This document shows positions 8,137 through 16,549 of a stretch of DNA of 64,000 bases, piece by piece. Under the pieces are notes generated by a model. The model made no database searches. It worked only from the letters and a program-made list of their open reading frames with translations, and was not told the DNA's origin. Location of the stretch: contig NZ_BMGT01000005.1 in assembly GCF_014640335.1 (NCBI RefSeq), forward strand, positions 48,549-112,548, given 5' to 3'. This DNA is from Edaphobacter dinghuensis (lineage in GTDB: Bacteria > Acidobacteriota > Terriglobia > Terriglobales > Acidobacteriaceae). Made by a program: the position numbers and the translations under genes. Numbering within the stretch: position 1 is the stretch's first letter; each line of letters starts with the position of its first letter.

Positions 8137-9246
8137 ATGGAGAACCCTTTGAGTCCCGCGTCGAGTCCTGCGTCCCTGGAATCCGCCACAGCGCTTCAGT
8201 CTACCGGAAGCAGATTTGTCCGTGCCTGCCTTCGCCAGCCCGTAGACCGCACCCCCATCTGGCTTCTGCGTCAGGCAGGGCGATACATGCCCGAATACAT
8301 GGCCGTCCGCAAGCACCACTCGCTGCTCGATATCTGCCGAACCCCTGAGATTGCCTCTGAGGTGACTATCACCGCCGCTGAACGGCTCGGCGTGGATGCG
8401 GCAATTATCTTTGCCGATCTCCTGCTGCCGTTTACGCCGATGGGACTCGACTTCGAGTTTCTCGCCGGCGAAGGCCCAGTGGTACATGTGCCTGTGCGCA
8501 CAGTCGAGCAGGTACGTGCTCTCCGCACCGATCGCATCGACGAACTAAGCTACGTAGCGCAAGCCATTGAAAAGGTTGCCGCTCACTTCTCCGCACCGCG
8601 AGCGGATGGCGACCAGCTTGGCATCATCGGATTCTGCGGCGCGCCCTTCACTCTCGCAAGCTACATGATCGAAGGCGGATCGTCGCGAAACTACATCGAG
8701 ACCAAAAAATTGATGTACAGCGATAACGTCGCATGGCCCATGTTGATGGAAAAGCTGGTAACGGTGCTGGTCGGTTTTGCGCAGCAACAAATAGAAGCCG
8801 GAGCCGACGTCATCCAGATCTTCGATAGCTGGGTTGGCGCACTGAGCGTAACCGATTATCGGCGCTACTGTCTCCCCGCCGCTACAGAACTTGTTCGGCG
8901 AATCCAGTCTCTCGGCGTTCCCGTCATCTACTTCGGCGTAGACACAGCTTCTCTGCTGCCGTCCATGGCCGAGACCGGAGCCGACGTCATCGGGCTCGAC
9001 TGGCGCATTCCGCTCGACCAGGGCTGGAAGGCCGTTGGCAACAGCCATGGTGTGCAGGGAAACCTAGATCCCATCACTCTGTTTGCTCCTAAAGATGTAC
9101 TGAAAGATCGCGTCCGCGAGGTGTTGGCCGCAGCAGCCGGACGTCCCGGTCATATCTTCAACCTCGGCCACGGCATCGTCCCCGGAACCCCCGTCGAAAA
9201 TGTCATCAAAGTCGTCGAGTGGGTAAAGGAGTACGGCGCGCTATGA
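8137..9246 (+). CDS. hemE: Uroporphyrinogen decarboxylase
   Basis: HemE removes the four acetate carboxyls of uroporphyrinogen III to give coproporphyrinogen III in the cytoplasm. The 369-residue protein carries the first family signature PIWLLRQAGRYMPEY (about residues 35-49). It also has the second signature region GFCGAPFTLASYMIEGGSS, the segment IIFADLLLP with the active-site Asp, and the C-terminal GHGIVPGTPVENV. A short extra N-terminus of about 20 residues rich in Ser/Ala precedes the conserved core, so an internal start is possible. The stop overlaps the hemH ATG (ATGA), coupling the two. Confidence 0.97.
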   Translation: MENPLSPASSPASLESATALQSTGSRFVRACLRQPVDRTPIWLLRQAGRYMPEYMAVRKHHSLLDICRTPEIASEVTITAAERLGVDAAIIFADLLLPFTPMGLDFEFLAGEGPVVHVPVRTVEQVRALRTDRIDELSYVAQAIEKVAAHFSAPRADGDQLGIIGFCGAPFTLASYMIEGGSSRNYIETKKLMYSDNVAWPMLMEKLVTVLVGFAQQQIEAGADVIQIFDSWVGALSVTDYRRYCLPAATELVRRIQSLGVPVIYFGVDTASLLPSMAETGADVIGLDWRIPLDQGWKAVGNSHGVQGNLDPITLFAPKDVLKDRVREVLAAAAGRPGHIFNLGHGIVPGTPVENVIKVVEWVKEYGAL

Positions 9247-10274
9247 GCGGAGAGGCAGGGCGCAGCGCCGTTCTGCTGCTCGCGCACGGCACTCCCGACG
9301 TGCTCGGCGAGATGGCCGCCTATCTCAGCAAGGTGACCGGTGGCAGACCGCTCCCGCAGGAAGTTGTCGAAGAGCTGCAGCATCGTTATCGCCAGATTGG
9401 TCTGGGCGAAACGCCGGGAGCCGAAGCCCCTCCACTGACAAAATGGACGCTCATTCAAGCGCATCTGCTGGAGCGTTCCCTCGATCGCAATGGCGATTCC
9501 AATACTCGAGTTTACGTCGGAATGCGGAATTGGCATCCCTATATCGCCGATGCGATCGCGCAGATGCGGCTCGATGGAGTCACCCACATCAAGGCGATCT
9601 GCCTCGCTCCACAGAACTCCCGCACCAGCGTCGGCCTCTATCGAAAAGCAGTTCTGGCCGCCGCCGATGGTCTCGAGGTAGATTTCGTCGCTGGCTGGGC
9701 CGAACATCCGCTTCTCGCACAGGCATTTGCAGAACGCCTGTGGCCGGTATGGGCGCTGGCCTGCGCGCAATCGAAACGCCGCGTCCCCGTCCTGTTTACA
9801 GCGCACAGTGTTCCCTGCCGAACTGTAATGACTAAGGAAGCCTCGGATAATGGAGCCTCTCAGCAAGAGCCGCCGGATACCTACGCAGTCGAGGCAAAAC
9901 GCACCGCCGAGCTCGTAGCGCAACACATGGCCCCTGTGGGATTCGGAGAGAAAGACTGGTACTTCGCCTTTCAGAGCCAGGGCGTAAGTGGCGGGCCATG
10001 GATCGGGCCAACCGTAGAAGAGACGCTCAAGTCCATCAAGGACGAGGGGCATGTCGGAGTCGTCATGCAACCGATAGGCTTCCTCTGCGACCACGTCGAA
10101 ATTCTGTACGACATCGACATCGCCTTCACAGAGAAGGCACGCGAGCTTGGCCTGAAGCTGTGGCGGGCCGAGAGCCTGAACGACTCCGATGTTCTGATCA
10201 ACGCCCTAACCCAGATCGCAACAGGTCAATATAAAGCCGTGGTCGATGAGGCGATCGTTCCAGCGCAGGTTTAA
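9243..10274 (+). CDS. hemH: Ferrochelatase
   Basis: The 343-residue product inserts Fe2+ into a porphyrin. Family features are the N-terminal VLLLAHGTPD strand, YVGMRNWHPYI near residues 94-104, LFTAHSVP with the metal-site His near residue 190, and FAFQSQGVSGGPWIGP. The glutamate segment near the C-terminus appears in LCDHVEILYDID. The start is the ATG at 9243 overlapping the hemE stop; a longer frame from 9219 lies inside hemE. The sequence alone does not say whether the substrate is protoporphyrin IX or coproporphyrin III. Confidence 0.95.
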   Translation: MSGEAGRSAVLLLAHGTPDVLGEMAAYLSKVTGGRPLPQEVVEELQHRYRQIGLGETPGAEAPPLTKWTLIQAHLLERSLDRNGDSNTRVYVGMRNWHPYIADAIAQMRLDGVTHIKAICLAPQNSRTSVGLYRKAVLAAADGLEVDFVAGWAEHPLLAQAFAERLWPVWALACAQSKRRVPVLFTAHSVPCRTVMTKEASDNGASQQEPPDTYAVEAKRTAELVAQHMAPVGFGEKDWYFAFQSQGVSGGPWIGPTVEETLKSIKDEGHVGVVMQPIGFLCDHVEILYDIDIAFTEKARELGLKLWRAESLNDSDVLINALTQIATGQYKAVVDEAIVPAQV

Positions 10275-10292
10275 GCATTGCTTCAACCAAAT

Positions 10293-10343
10293 CACGTCAT
10301 CTCGACCGAAGCCGAAGGGCAAAGTGGAGAGCCCCCTGTATTT
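10293..10343 (+). repeat. Dispersed intergenic repeat, copy B
   Basis: This copy has left end CACGTCATCTCGACCG and right end GTGGAGAGCCCCCTGTATTT, with a centre around GCCGAAGGGC. It sits in the 147-bp gap between hemH and hemY, inside what otherwise looks like one heme operon. Confidence 0.9.
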
Positions 10344-10421
10344 CGCTTTTCGCCCACCCACAAAAATTCTCGATGAAAATGCTCTAGGCTAATAAAAGTC
10401 AGAGCATTTGGGAGAGAGTGG

Positions 10422-11804
10422 ATGAAGCGGATAGCAATCATCGGTGGCGGCATAGCAGGATTAACAGCAGCCTACGAGCTATCGTGTCTGGCAAGCAAAG
10501 GAGCCGCGGTAGAAGCCGTGCTCTTCGAAGCCTCTCCCCGACTTGGCGGCATTGTTGAGACAGTGCGCGAAGGCGGCTTTGTCATCGAATGCGGCCCCGA
10601 CGCCTGGGTGACGGAAAAGCCGTGGGCTCGCGAGCTTGCAGAACAGCTTGGCTTGGGCGATGAGATCATCTCTTCCAACGATGCCACGCGCAAGACATAC
10701 GTTCTGATGGACGGCCTCCTTCAGGCGATGCCGGATGGAATGCGGATGATGGTTCCCGCCAACCTCCACGCCCTTGACCAGTCGGAGTTATTCAGCCCAG
10801 AGGCCAAACAAGATTTTCACGCCGAAATCAGCCGAGCAACCGAACTCAAGGCCAGCGCGCCGCAGCACGATGAGAGCGTCGCAGCGTTTGTCCGGCGGCA
10901 CTTCGGCGACGAAGTGCTCGACACCATCGGCGCTCCGCTGCTACGCGGTGTCTTCGGCGGAGACGTAACGCAATTGAGCGTGCGCGCCGTCATGGCTCCT
11001 TTCGTTGCCATGGAGCGCGAACACGGCAGTCTGATCGCAGCTATGCAGGCCAACAGCACCGCCAGCAAAAGCCGACAGGCTGCGATATTCACCACACTGC
11101 AAAGTGGATTGGGAACGCTTGTAGACAGAATGGTCGCAACGATTCCCAAAGACTGGCTCCGCCTGGGAACAACCATCCGCGCGCTCTCACACGAGCACGA
11201 TGGCTGGAAGGTAGAGACGTCTTCAACTCAGGAGCACTTCGATGTCATCCTCATGGCTGCGCCCGTTCACATCGCGCGAGAGCTGATGCAATCAATCGAC
11301 ACGCGCGCCGCGCAGCTCATAGCGATGGACGCAAGCTCCGCCGTGGTTGTCGCCTTCGGGTTCCCCGATGCAACTGGCTTCTCCACTCCTCCCGGCTTTG
11401 GCTTTCTCGTCCCCGAAGGGTCAGGAAGCCGCCTGCTGGCCTGCACCTTTGTCGACCAGAAGTTCGCTAACCGCGTACCACCAAATGGAAAGCTGATACG
11501 CGCCTTCTTTGGCGCCGACGCCGCAGAACGGTTGATCCGCTGCGGCAACGACGAGGTATCCTCCGTGGCACGGCTCGAACTTGCACACATCCTCGGCCCC
11601 TTACCCGAGCCTCAGGTAACCGTAGTACGACGCTGGCCCAAGAGCCTTCCCCAATATGCCGTCGGTCATCTTGAACGGATGAAAGAACTCGACGAGCACA
11701 TACGAAATCTCAACGGACTATATCTCTTGGGAAACGGATATCGCGGCGTCGGTTTACCCGACCTGATACGAGATGCACGTGCCGCAGCGCAGCAACTCGT
11801 ATAA
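10422..11804 (+). CDS. hemY: FAD-dependent protoporphyrinogen/coproporphyrinogen oxidase
   Basis: The 460-residue flavoprotein oxidises a porphyrinogen to a porphyrin. It opens with the dinucleotide-binding motif IAIIGGGIAGLTAAYEL, followed by FEASPRLGGIV and the substrate-side segment FVIECGPDAWV. It closes with GLYLLGNGYRGVGLPDLIRD, the FAD-binding C-terminal motif of this family (called HemY, or HemG in some schemes). Order hemE-hemH-hemY is the same as in Bacillus. Whether it uses protoporphyrinogen or coproporphyrinogen cannot be read from the sequence. The ATG at 10422 follows GGGAGAG at good spacing. Confidence 0.94.
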   Translation: MKRIAIIGGGIAGLTAAYELSCLASKGAAVEAVLFEASPRLGGIVETVREGGFVIECGPDAWVTEKPWARELAEQLGLGDEIISSNDATRKTYVLMDGLLQAMPDGMRMMVPANLHALDQSELFSPEAKQDFHAEISRATELKASAPQHDESVAAFVRRHFGDEVLDTIGAPLLRGVFGGDVTQLSVRAVMAPFVAMEREHGSLIAAMQANSTASKSRQAAIFTTLQSGLGTLVDRMVATIPKDWLRLGTTIRALSHEHDGWKVETSSTQEHFDVILMAAPVHIARELMQSIDTRAAQLIAMDASSAVVVAFGFPDATGFSTPPGFGFLVPEGSGSRLLACTFVDQKFANRVPPNGKLIRAFFGADAAERLIRCGNDEVSSVARLELAHILGPLPEPQVTVVRRWPKSLPQYAVGHLERMKELDEHIRNLNGLYLLGNGYRGVGLPDLIRDARAAAQQLV

Positions 11805-11835
11805 ATCTTGCAGCAAAGCACGATGGAGGCAACCC

Positions 11836-12414
11836 ATGAGCATAGCAACGACCCACGGAGACAGCGGACAGACAGGACTAGCCGGCGGTGTACGCGTCTC
11901 AAAGGCAGACCTGCGCGTCGAAGCATACGGCTCGGTCGATGAGTTGAATGCGACGCTCGGCTTTGCCCGCAGTATCTGCCATCACAAAGAGATCTGCACC
12001 TGGACCGAAGAGATTCAACGCACGCTCTTCCGTGTCGGCGGCGCTCTGGCCACTCCTCCAGAAAATCAGAAAAATGCTCCTGTCATCTCGCTCGAGGATG
12101 TCGACGCTCTCACCAACCTCGTCCACCAGATCGAAGCGACCGAAGGCATTCTCTCCGACTGGTCTTTGCCCGGAGCGCACACTGAGTCCGCCGCCTACGA
12201 GATCGCTCGCACGGTCTGCCGCCGCGCCGAACGCAACGCCGTTCGCCTCGCAGAAAATGGGGTCGAGGTAAATCCCACGATCATTGCTTACCTCAACCGG
12301 CTCTCCGATCTCATCTGGCTCTTCGGCAGACTGATCGAGCTGACCGCGGGCATCGACGCTCGCCTTCGCACCGACGATACCGCCGGGCCAAAGTGGTCTC
12401 GCGCCTGGAAGTAA
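11836..12414 (+). CDS. Cob(I)yrinic acid a,c-diamide adenosyltransferase, PduO type
   Basis: This 192-residue enzyme adds the adenosyl group of ATP to cob(I)alamin. The N-terminus has the ATP-binding pattern GDSGQTGLAGGVRVSK, then RVEAYGSVDELNATLGFAR. The conserved helix SAAYEIARTVCRRAERN lies near residues 117-133, followed by YLNRLSDLIWLFGRLIE. These are hallmarks of PduO/MMAB-type enzymes. I placed the start at the ATG preceded by GGAGG; a longer frame from 11773 overlaps hemY. It ends the tetrapyrrole cluster and is followed by a strong terminator hairpin. Confidence 0.93.
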   Translation: MSIATTHGDSGQTGLAGGVRVSKADLRVEAYGSVDELNATLGFARSICHHKEICTWTEEIQRTLFRVGGALATPPENQKNAPVISLEDVDALTNLVHQIEATEGILSDWSLPGAHTESAAYEIARTVCRRAERNAVRLAENGVEVNPTIIAYLNRLSDLIWLFGRLIELTAGIDARLRTDDTAGPKWSRAWK

Positions 12415-12418
12415 AAGC

Positions 12419-12447
12419 AAAGGCCCATCCACAATGGATGGGCCTTT
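12419..12447. terminator. Bidirectional terminator hairpin
   Basis: A 13-bp perfect stem AAAGGCCCATCCA/TGGATGGGCCTTT with a 3-nt loop (CAA) lies between the convergent adenosyltransferase gene and TonB receptor 1. A/T-rich arm ends suit termination in both directions. Confidence 0.9.
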
Positions 12448-12474
12448 GGAATTAATACGTCAGTTGAGTTCAGG

Positions 12475-15400
12475 TTAGAACGACAACTTCATCGCAAGCT
12501 GCAGGCGGCGAGATGCATTGCCGCCGTTGCGTGCGCCTGTGATCGAGCTGAAGTTGCTGCCAGTGAAGTTAAGGCTGCCCGGCTGCCCGAACGGTGTCGT
12601 GTTCGTCAGGTTGAAGGCCTCCGCACGGAATTGCAGTCCAACTCTCTCCGTAAAGGCGAAGTTCTTCAACAACGAGGCATCGAGGTTCTTGTAATTAGGT
12701 CCACGAGCCTGCTGCGGGCCTCCGCCCAGAGGAGAGTAATCCGCTTGTCCAATCGCCGTGACTGAAGGCGGTTGAGCAAACGCCGCTGGATTCAGCCACT
12801 GCCTGAAGTTATGCGGCCCGGCATAGATGTTCGTTCCCTTGACAACGTTGGCAAAGCAGCCAAACTCAGAGGTCGCCGTGGGGCACGTTACGGTAAATGG
12901 CTGGCCCGTCTGGTAGGTATAGATCATGTTGACGACCCATCCGCCAATCGCCAGGTCGGTTGCCTTGTTGGAGTTGCCCAGGAATGCACGGCCATGACCG
13001 AAGGGCAGTTTGTACGACCCGGAGGCATGAACCACATTGGTGGCATCGGTATCGCAGAGACCGTAGTCTCCCTTGATGCCAAACCCCGGCAGCCACTCAG
13101 CCCTATACTGCTGGTTCTGTGAGGCCTGCGTATGTTGATCGGTCATGCACTTGCTCCAGCTGTAATTGGCAAGAATGCTCAGACCGGAGTTCATCTGATG
13201 CTCATAGGTCGTCTGCAGAGCGTTATAGCTGCTGGCCGCATTCGTCGTCTCATACGTTGCATTGCGGGCAAAGCTCGGGAACGGCACATAGTTCTGAGCG
13301 TTGGCGCTGGGAGGAAGCAACTGGCTTGGAGAGTTGAAGTATCCAAGGTTATCCAGGTGCCGTCCCATCGAGCCTACGTATCCGATCTCGAGAGAGTCGT
13401 GGTTCGTAAGCTGGTTCTGGAACGCCAGGTTGACAGACTGAATATATGGAGTCTGGAAGTTGTACTGCCGCCCATACAGATTCAAGCCCTGGCCGGTGTT
13501 GACCGTAGGATCGCCAATGTTGATCTGCGTGAACGCGTTCTCCATCGTCGCTGTTGAACCATTTGTAACTGGGATGAGTGGATGCTGGCTATCGGGGCTG
13601 TTGAAGGTGGACGTATAGACGAAGGGATAGTTCGTGCCGAGCGTTCCGCCGTAGCCGAGGTTACCCAACGCACCATAGGCAATGCCGTATCCGCCGCGCA
13701 GAACCTGCGTCGGCGTCATGCGGTAAGCAAATCCAACTCTGGGAGCGAAGTTGGTCTTCTGTGCCTGCCCCAGTGAGAGGCCGGAGACGCAATCCAGCTT
13801 GATGTTGCTGCTTGCCAGCAGGGCATCAAAGGAGGAAGAGCGCGCCACATTGCATCCTTGCTTCGGGATATAGTACGTTCCCGTGTTGCCGTTGCCGCCG
13901 GCCGCAACAAAATTAGCCTGCCTTCCGGAGACCTCTGCATAAGGCGTGAAGTAATCCCAACGAACTCCAAGGTTCAGGGTAAGGGTCGGAGTTATCTTCC
14001 AGTCGTCCTGGAAGTAAGCACCGGTGTACCAGCGATGATCGTTAGTAGCGGCAACATTCGATCCGCCGAAGGTGCTCAGTCCACCAACATTATTGACACC
14101 GCCAACCGAAGAGATCATCGGAGTCAGCAGAAGATCGCCAAGTCCGGTGAAGCTGCTGTTCTTGTTCGGAATATCGGTGTATTGGCCGCTGAAGGTCATA
14201 TTTCCTCTGCCTTGCGGCGGCTGAGAGATATTTCCTTCAATGTCGTCGACCTGTATGCCTGCCTTGAAGACATGGTTGCGATAGACCTTAGTCACGCTGT
14301 CCGCACCTTCAATGCTGTACACATACTGAATCGTCGGGGTGTAGTTTCCAACGCCGATGTGGGTCAGTCCGTTGATGCTGGTCGGAGGAAGACCGCCGTT
14401 GTTGGCAACCTGGGGAATCCCCTGAATGCCATACTGCGCGGGGATCCCAAAGGTATTTCCATAGACCGACTGCTGCAGCTTATCCGCGTGCATCATGCCG
14501 ACGTGCATATCGTTCGACAGCGTCTCGGTAAAGATATGCGTATACCCGACAGCAAAGGCATAGGCCGGAAGGCTGTCGTTACGGCCTCCGGTCTGACCTA
14601 CCGCCAACCCAGGCAGCGATGAAGGAACCGCCGCGGCATACAAGCTCCTGTCAAAAGTGCCGTTCACGATGTTCTTCTGGTTGATGTTCTCGTCGATGCG
14701 CACATCGTATGTGCTGATATTGAGCGTGGTCTTCGGATCATAGAAGAAGTTATTGTTAAGGCCGCTCTGGTTCTGCGCCGGATAGACTCCAAGCAGCTTG
14801 ACCGCATTGGGATCAAGACGACTGGCCGGAAGGATGTTGAGCTGCGAGGTCGCGCCCGTAAAGTTCGTCATCCCGGCAAGGCTTCCCGTATAGAACGGGT
14901 CGCGCACATAGCTGCCCGGCGTTCCATGCAGACCGGTCACCGGATCGACACCCGAAGCTGGGATCGTACGCGTCGTTGCCGGATCGAGAACCGTGCCATG
15001 CGGAATAATTCGGCCCAGAGCATCCGTTCCCGTACCAGTGTTGTAAGTGATCAGGTCCTGAAGGTTAGTGAAGCCGCTGTTGACCATCGACGTCGTCGGC
15101 ACAGTGCTTGTGGCCGGCGTGGGGGTAACATATCGCTGTCCCTGGTATGCAAAGAAGAAGAAGGTCTTGTCGCGAACGATCGGGCCGCCAATGGTGGCGC
15201 CAAAGATGTTCTGGCGATACTCCGGCCTGGCTACATGATTGAGCTTATTAAAGAAGAGGTTCGCATTGAAGACGTCGTTGCGAACATACTCCCACACATC
15301 CCCATGAAACTGGTTAGTGCCCGACTTGGTCGTGGCATTCACCACGCCGCCGGTGGAGTGTCCAAACTCAGCGCTGTAGTTGACGCTCTGCAGCTTGAAC

Positions 15401-16098
15401 TCCTGAATAGCATCAGGTGGAGGCGTAATCGTCGCATTGCTGTTGGTGTACGAGCCTCCGTACATCTCGATGTTGTCATTGATACCGTTCAGACGGAAGT
15501 CGTTCTGCCAGACGTTGGCACCGTCTACAACAAAGTAAGCGCTCGAGGTGCTTCCCGAATCGGCGCTGGGATTGCCCGGCGGTGCCGTGGTAACACCAGC
15601 CGAAAGCTGCGAGAGCGATGCCCAGTTTCTGGACTGTAGCGGAAGGTCATTGACGGTCTGCGACGTAATCGTCTGCCCTACCGCTCCATTTTCCGCCTGC
15701 AGCAGAGGAGCTGCGGCAGTGACGGTCACCTGCTGGGCAACAGCGCCCGTCGACAGGTGCAGGTCGATGGTCAAAATGTTCTGGATGTGAACCTCGACCC
15801 CATTCGCCGTGAAGATCTGAAAACCCGGCGCCTCACCCTTCAGGTTATAGTTGCCCGCCCTTACGGCTGAAAAGGAATAAGTGCCGGTCGACGTAGAGCG
15901 TGTGCTCTGCACGATACCGGTCGACGGATTCGTTAGTGTGACCTGAGCATCAGGAACGGCTGCGCCAGTCGAATCGGTTACCGTTCCTGTAACTCCACCT
16001 GTATCCACCTGCGCCATCAGCGAGCTCGAGGTGAACATCGCAATCCACAAAGCACACAGCGCCAGGATTGCACCTTTGCTGAAATATTTGCGTAACAT
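12475..16098 (-). CDS. TonB-dependent receptor, Oar-like (receptor 1)
   Basis: This 1207-residue outer-membrane protein begins with a signal peptide (about residues 1-29, cut after SSSLMAQ). A carboxypeptidase-regulatory-like beta-sandwich follows (GGVTGTVTDSTGAAVPDAQVTLTN, residues ~32-120, excerpt here slightly varied by position). The plug domain has PDAIQEFKLQSVNYSAEFG, and the rest is a large beta-barrel ending in an aromatic C-terminus (LAMKLSF). Proteins of this type import or bind large substrates, often glycans, with TonB energy. The start at 16098 follows AGGGGG at ideal spacing; the frame extends 35 codons further without better signals. It is divergent from a TM-anchored regulator-like protein. 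Substrate unknown. Confidence 0.92.
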   Translation of the reverse strand: MLRKYFSKGAILALCALWIAMFTSSSLMAQVDTGGVTGTVTDSTGAAVPDAQVTLTNPSTGIVQSTRSTSTGTYSFSAVRAGNYNLKGEAPGFQIFTANGVEVHIQNILTIDLHLSTGAVAQQVTVTAAAPLLQAENGAVGQTITSQTVNDLPLQSRNWASLSQLSAGVTTAPPGNPSADSGSTSSAYFVVDGANVWQNDFRLNGINDNIEMYGGSYTNSNATITPPPDAIQEFKLQSVNYSAEFGHSTGGVVNATTKSGTNQFHGDVWEYVRNDVFNANLFFNKLNHVARPEYRQNIFGATIGGPIVRDKTFFFFAYQGQRYVTPTPATSTVPTTSMVNSGFTNLQDLITYNTGTGTDALGRIIPHGTVLDPATTRTIPASGVDPVTGLHGTPGSYVRDPFYTGSLAGMTNFTGATSQLNILPASRLDPNAVKLLGVYPAQNQSGLNNNFFYDPKTTLNISTYDVRIDENINQKNIVNGTFDRSLYAAAVPSSLPGLAVGQTGGRNDSLPAYAFAVGYTHIFTETLSNDMHVGMMHADKLQQSVYGNTFGIPAQYGIQGIPQVANNGGLPPTSINGLTHIGVGNYTPTIQYVYSIEGADSVTKVYRNHVFKAGIQVDDIEGNISQPPQGRGNMTFSGQYTDIPNKNSSFTGLGDLLLTPMISSVGGVNNVGGLSTFGGSNVAATNDHRWYTGAYFQDDWKITPTLTLNLGVRWDYFTPYAEVSGRQANFVAAGGNGNTGTYYIPKQGCNVARSSSFDALLASSNIKLDCVSGLSLGQAQKTNFAPRVGFAYRMTPTQVLRGGYGIAYGALGNLGYGGTLGTNYPFVYTSTFNSPDSQHPLIPVTNGSTATMENAFTQINIGDPTVNTGQGLNLYGRQYNFQTPYIQSVNLAFQNQLTNHDSLEIGYVGSMGRHLDNLGYFNSPSQLLPPSANAQNYVPFPSFARNATYETTNAASSYNALQTTYEHQMNSGLSILANYSWSKCMTDQHTQASQNQQYRAEWLPGFGIKGDYGLCDTDATNVVHASGSYKLPFGHGRAFLGNSNKATDLAIGGWVVNMIYTYQTGQPFTVTCPTATSEFGCFANVVKGTNIYAGPHNFRQWLNPAAFAQPPSVTAIGQADYSPLGGGPQQARGPNYKNLDASLLKNFAFTERVGLQFRAEAFNLTNTTPFGQPGSLNFTGSNFSSITGARNGGNASRRLQLAMKLSF

Positions 16099-16549
16099 CA
16101 CAAACCCCCTAAAAAATCTTGCATTTATTCCAATTCGAGCAGCAGCATTACCTGCTGGGTTGAACATCATCACATTGCAGAGACGCTGCGAAGCAGCGTG
16201 CACGGATCATTCTTTTGAATGACTTTTGCGCTTTTTCTCACTGAGACCTTACAACCCAAAATGGCGAAAGTTTTACCAGATCTGACCAAGGACATATCGC
16301 TTCTAAGCCGAGTCTTCGGCCAAATAAAAAACGTTTCAAACGTTTGGTCTTTTTTCTCACCTTTAGGGAGGAATCGTAAGGGGTTTTACCCGGTGTTTAC
16401 ACCTTCCACCACCTGTGAGTTGTTCTTCTTTTTCAATGACTTGGAACAACTACAACGACAGATGATGCCTTTCTCTTAACGAGAGTAAAGATTACTGAGG
16501 AGTTAATGATTTATTAAGAGAAATTTGTTACCCTTCGCGTGTGAAGATA
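16099..16549. promoter_or_regulatory. Divergent intergenic region with tandem AAACGTTT palindromes
   Basis: No gene is visible in these ~450 bp. At 16329-16345 two copies of the palindrome AAACGTTT are separated by one base, flanked by A and T tracts. AAACGTTT is the core of many LacI-family operators. The site lies ~230 bp from the receptor start and ~200 bp from the regulator-like gene, so it could act on either promoter. The region is distinctly more A/T rich than the neighbouring genes. Confidence 0.5.

Noticed and set aside
11805..11835. Possible cobalamin riboswitch before the PduO-type adenosyltransferase
   Set aside because: Only 31 bases separate it from hemY and no B12-box-like sequence is visible.
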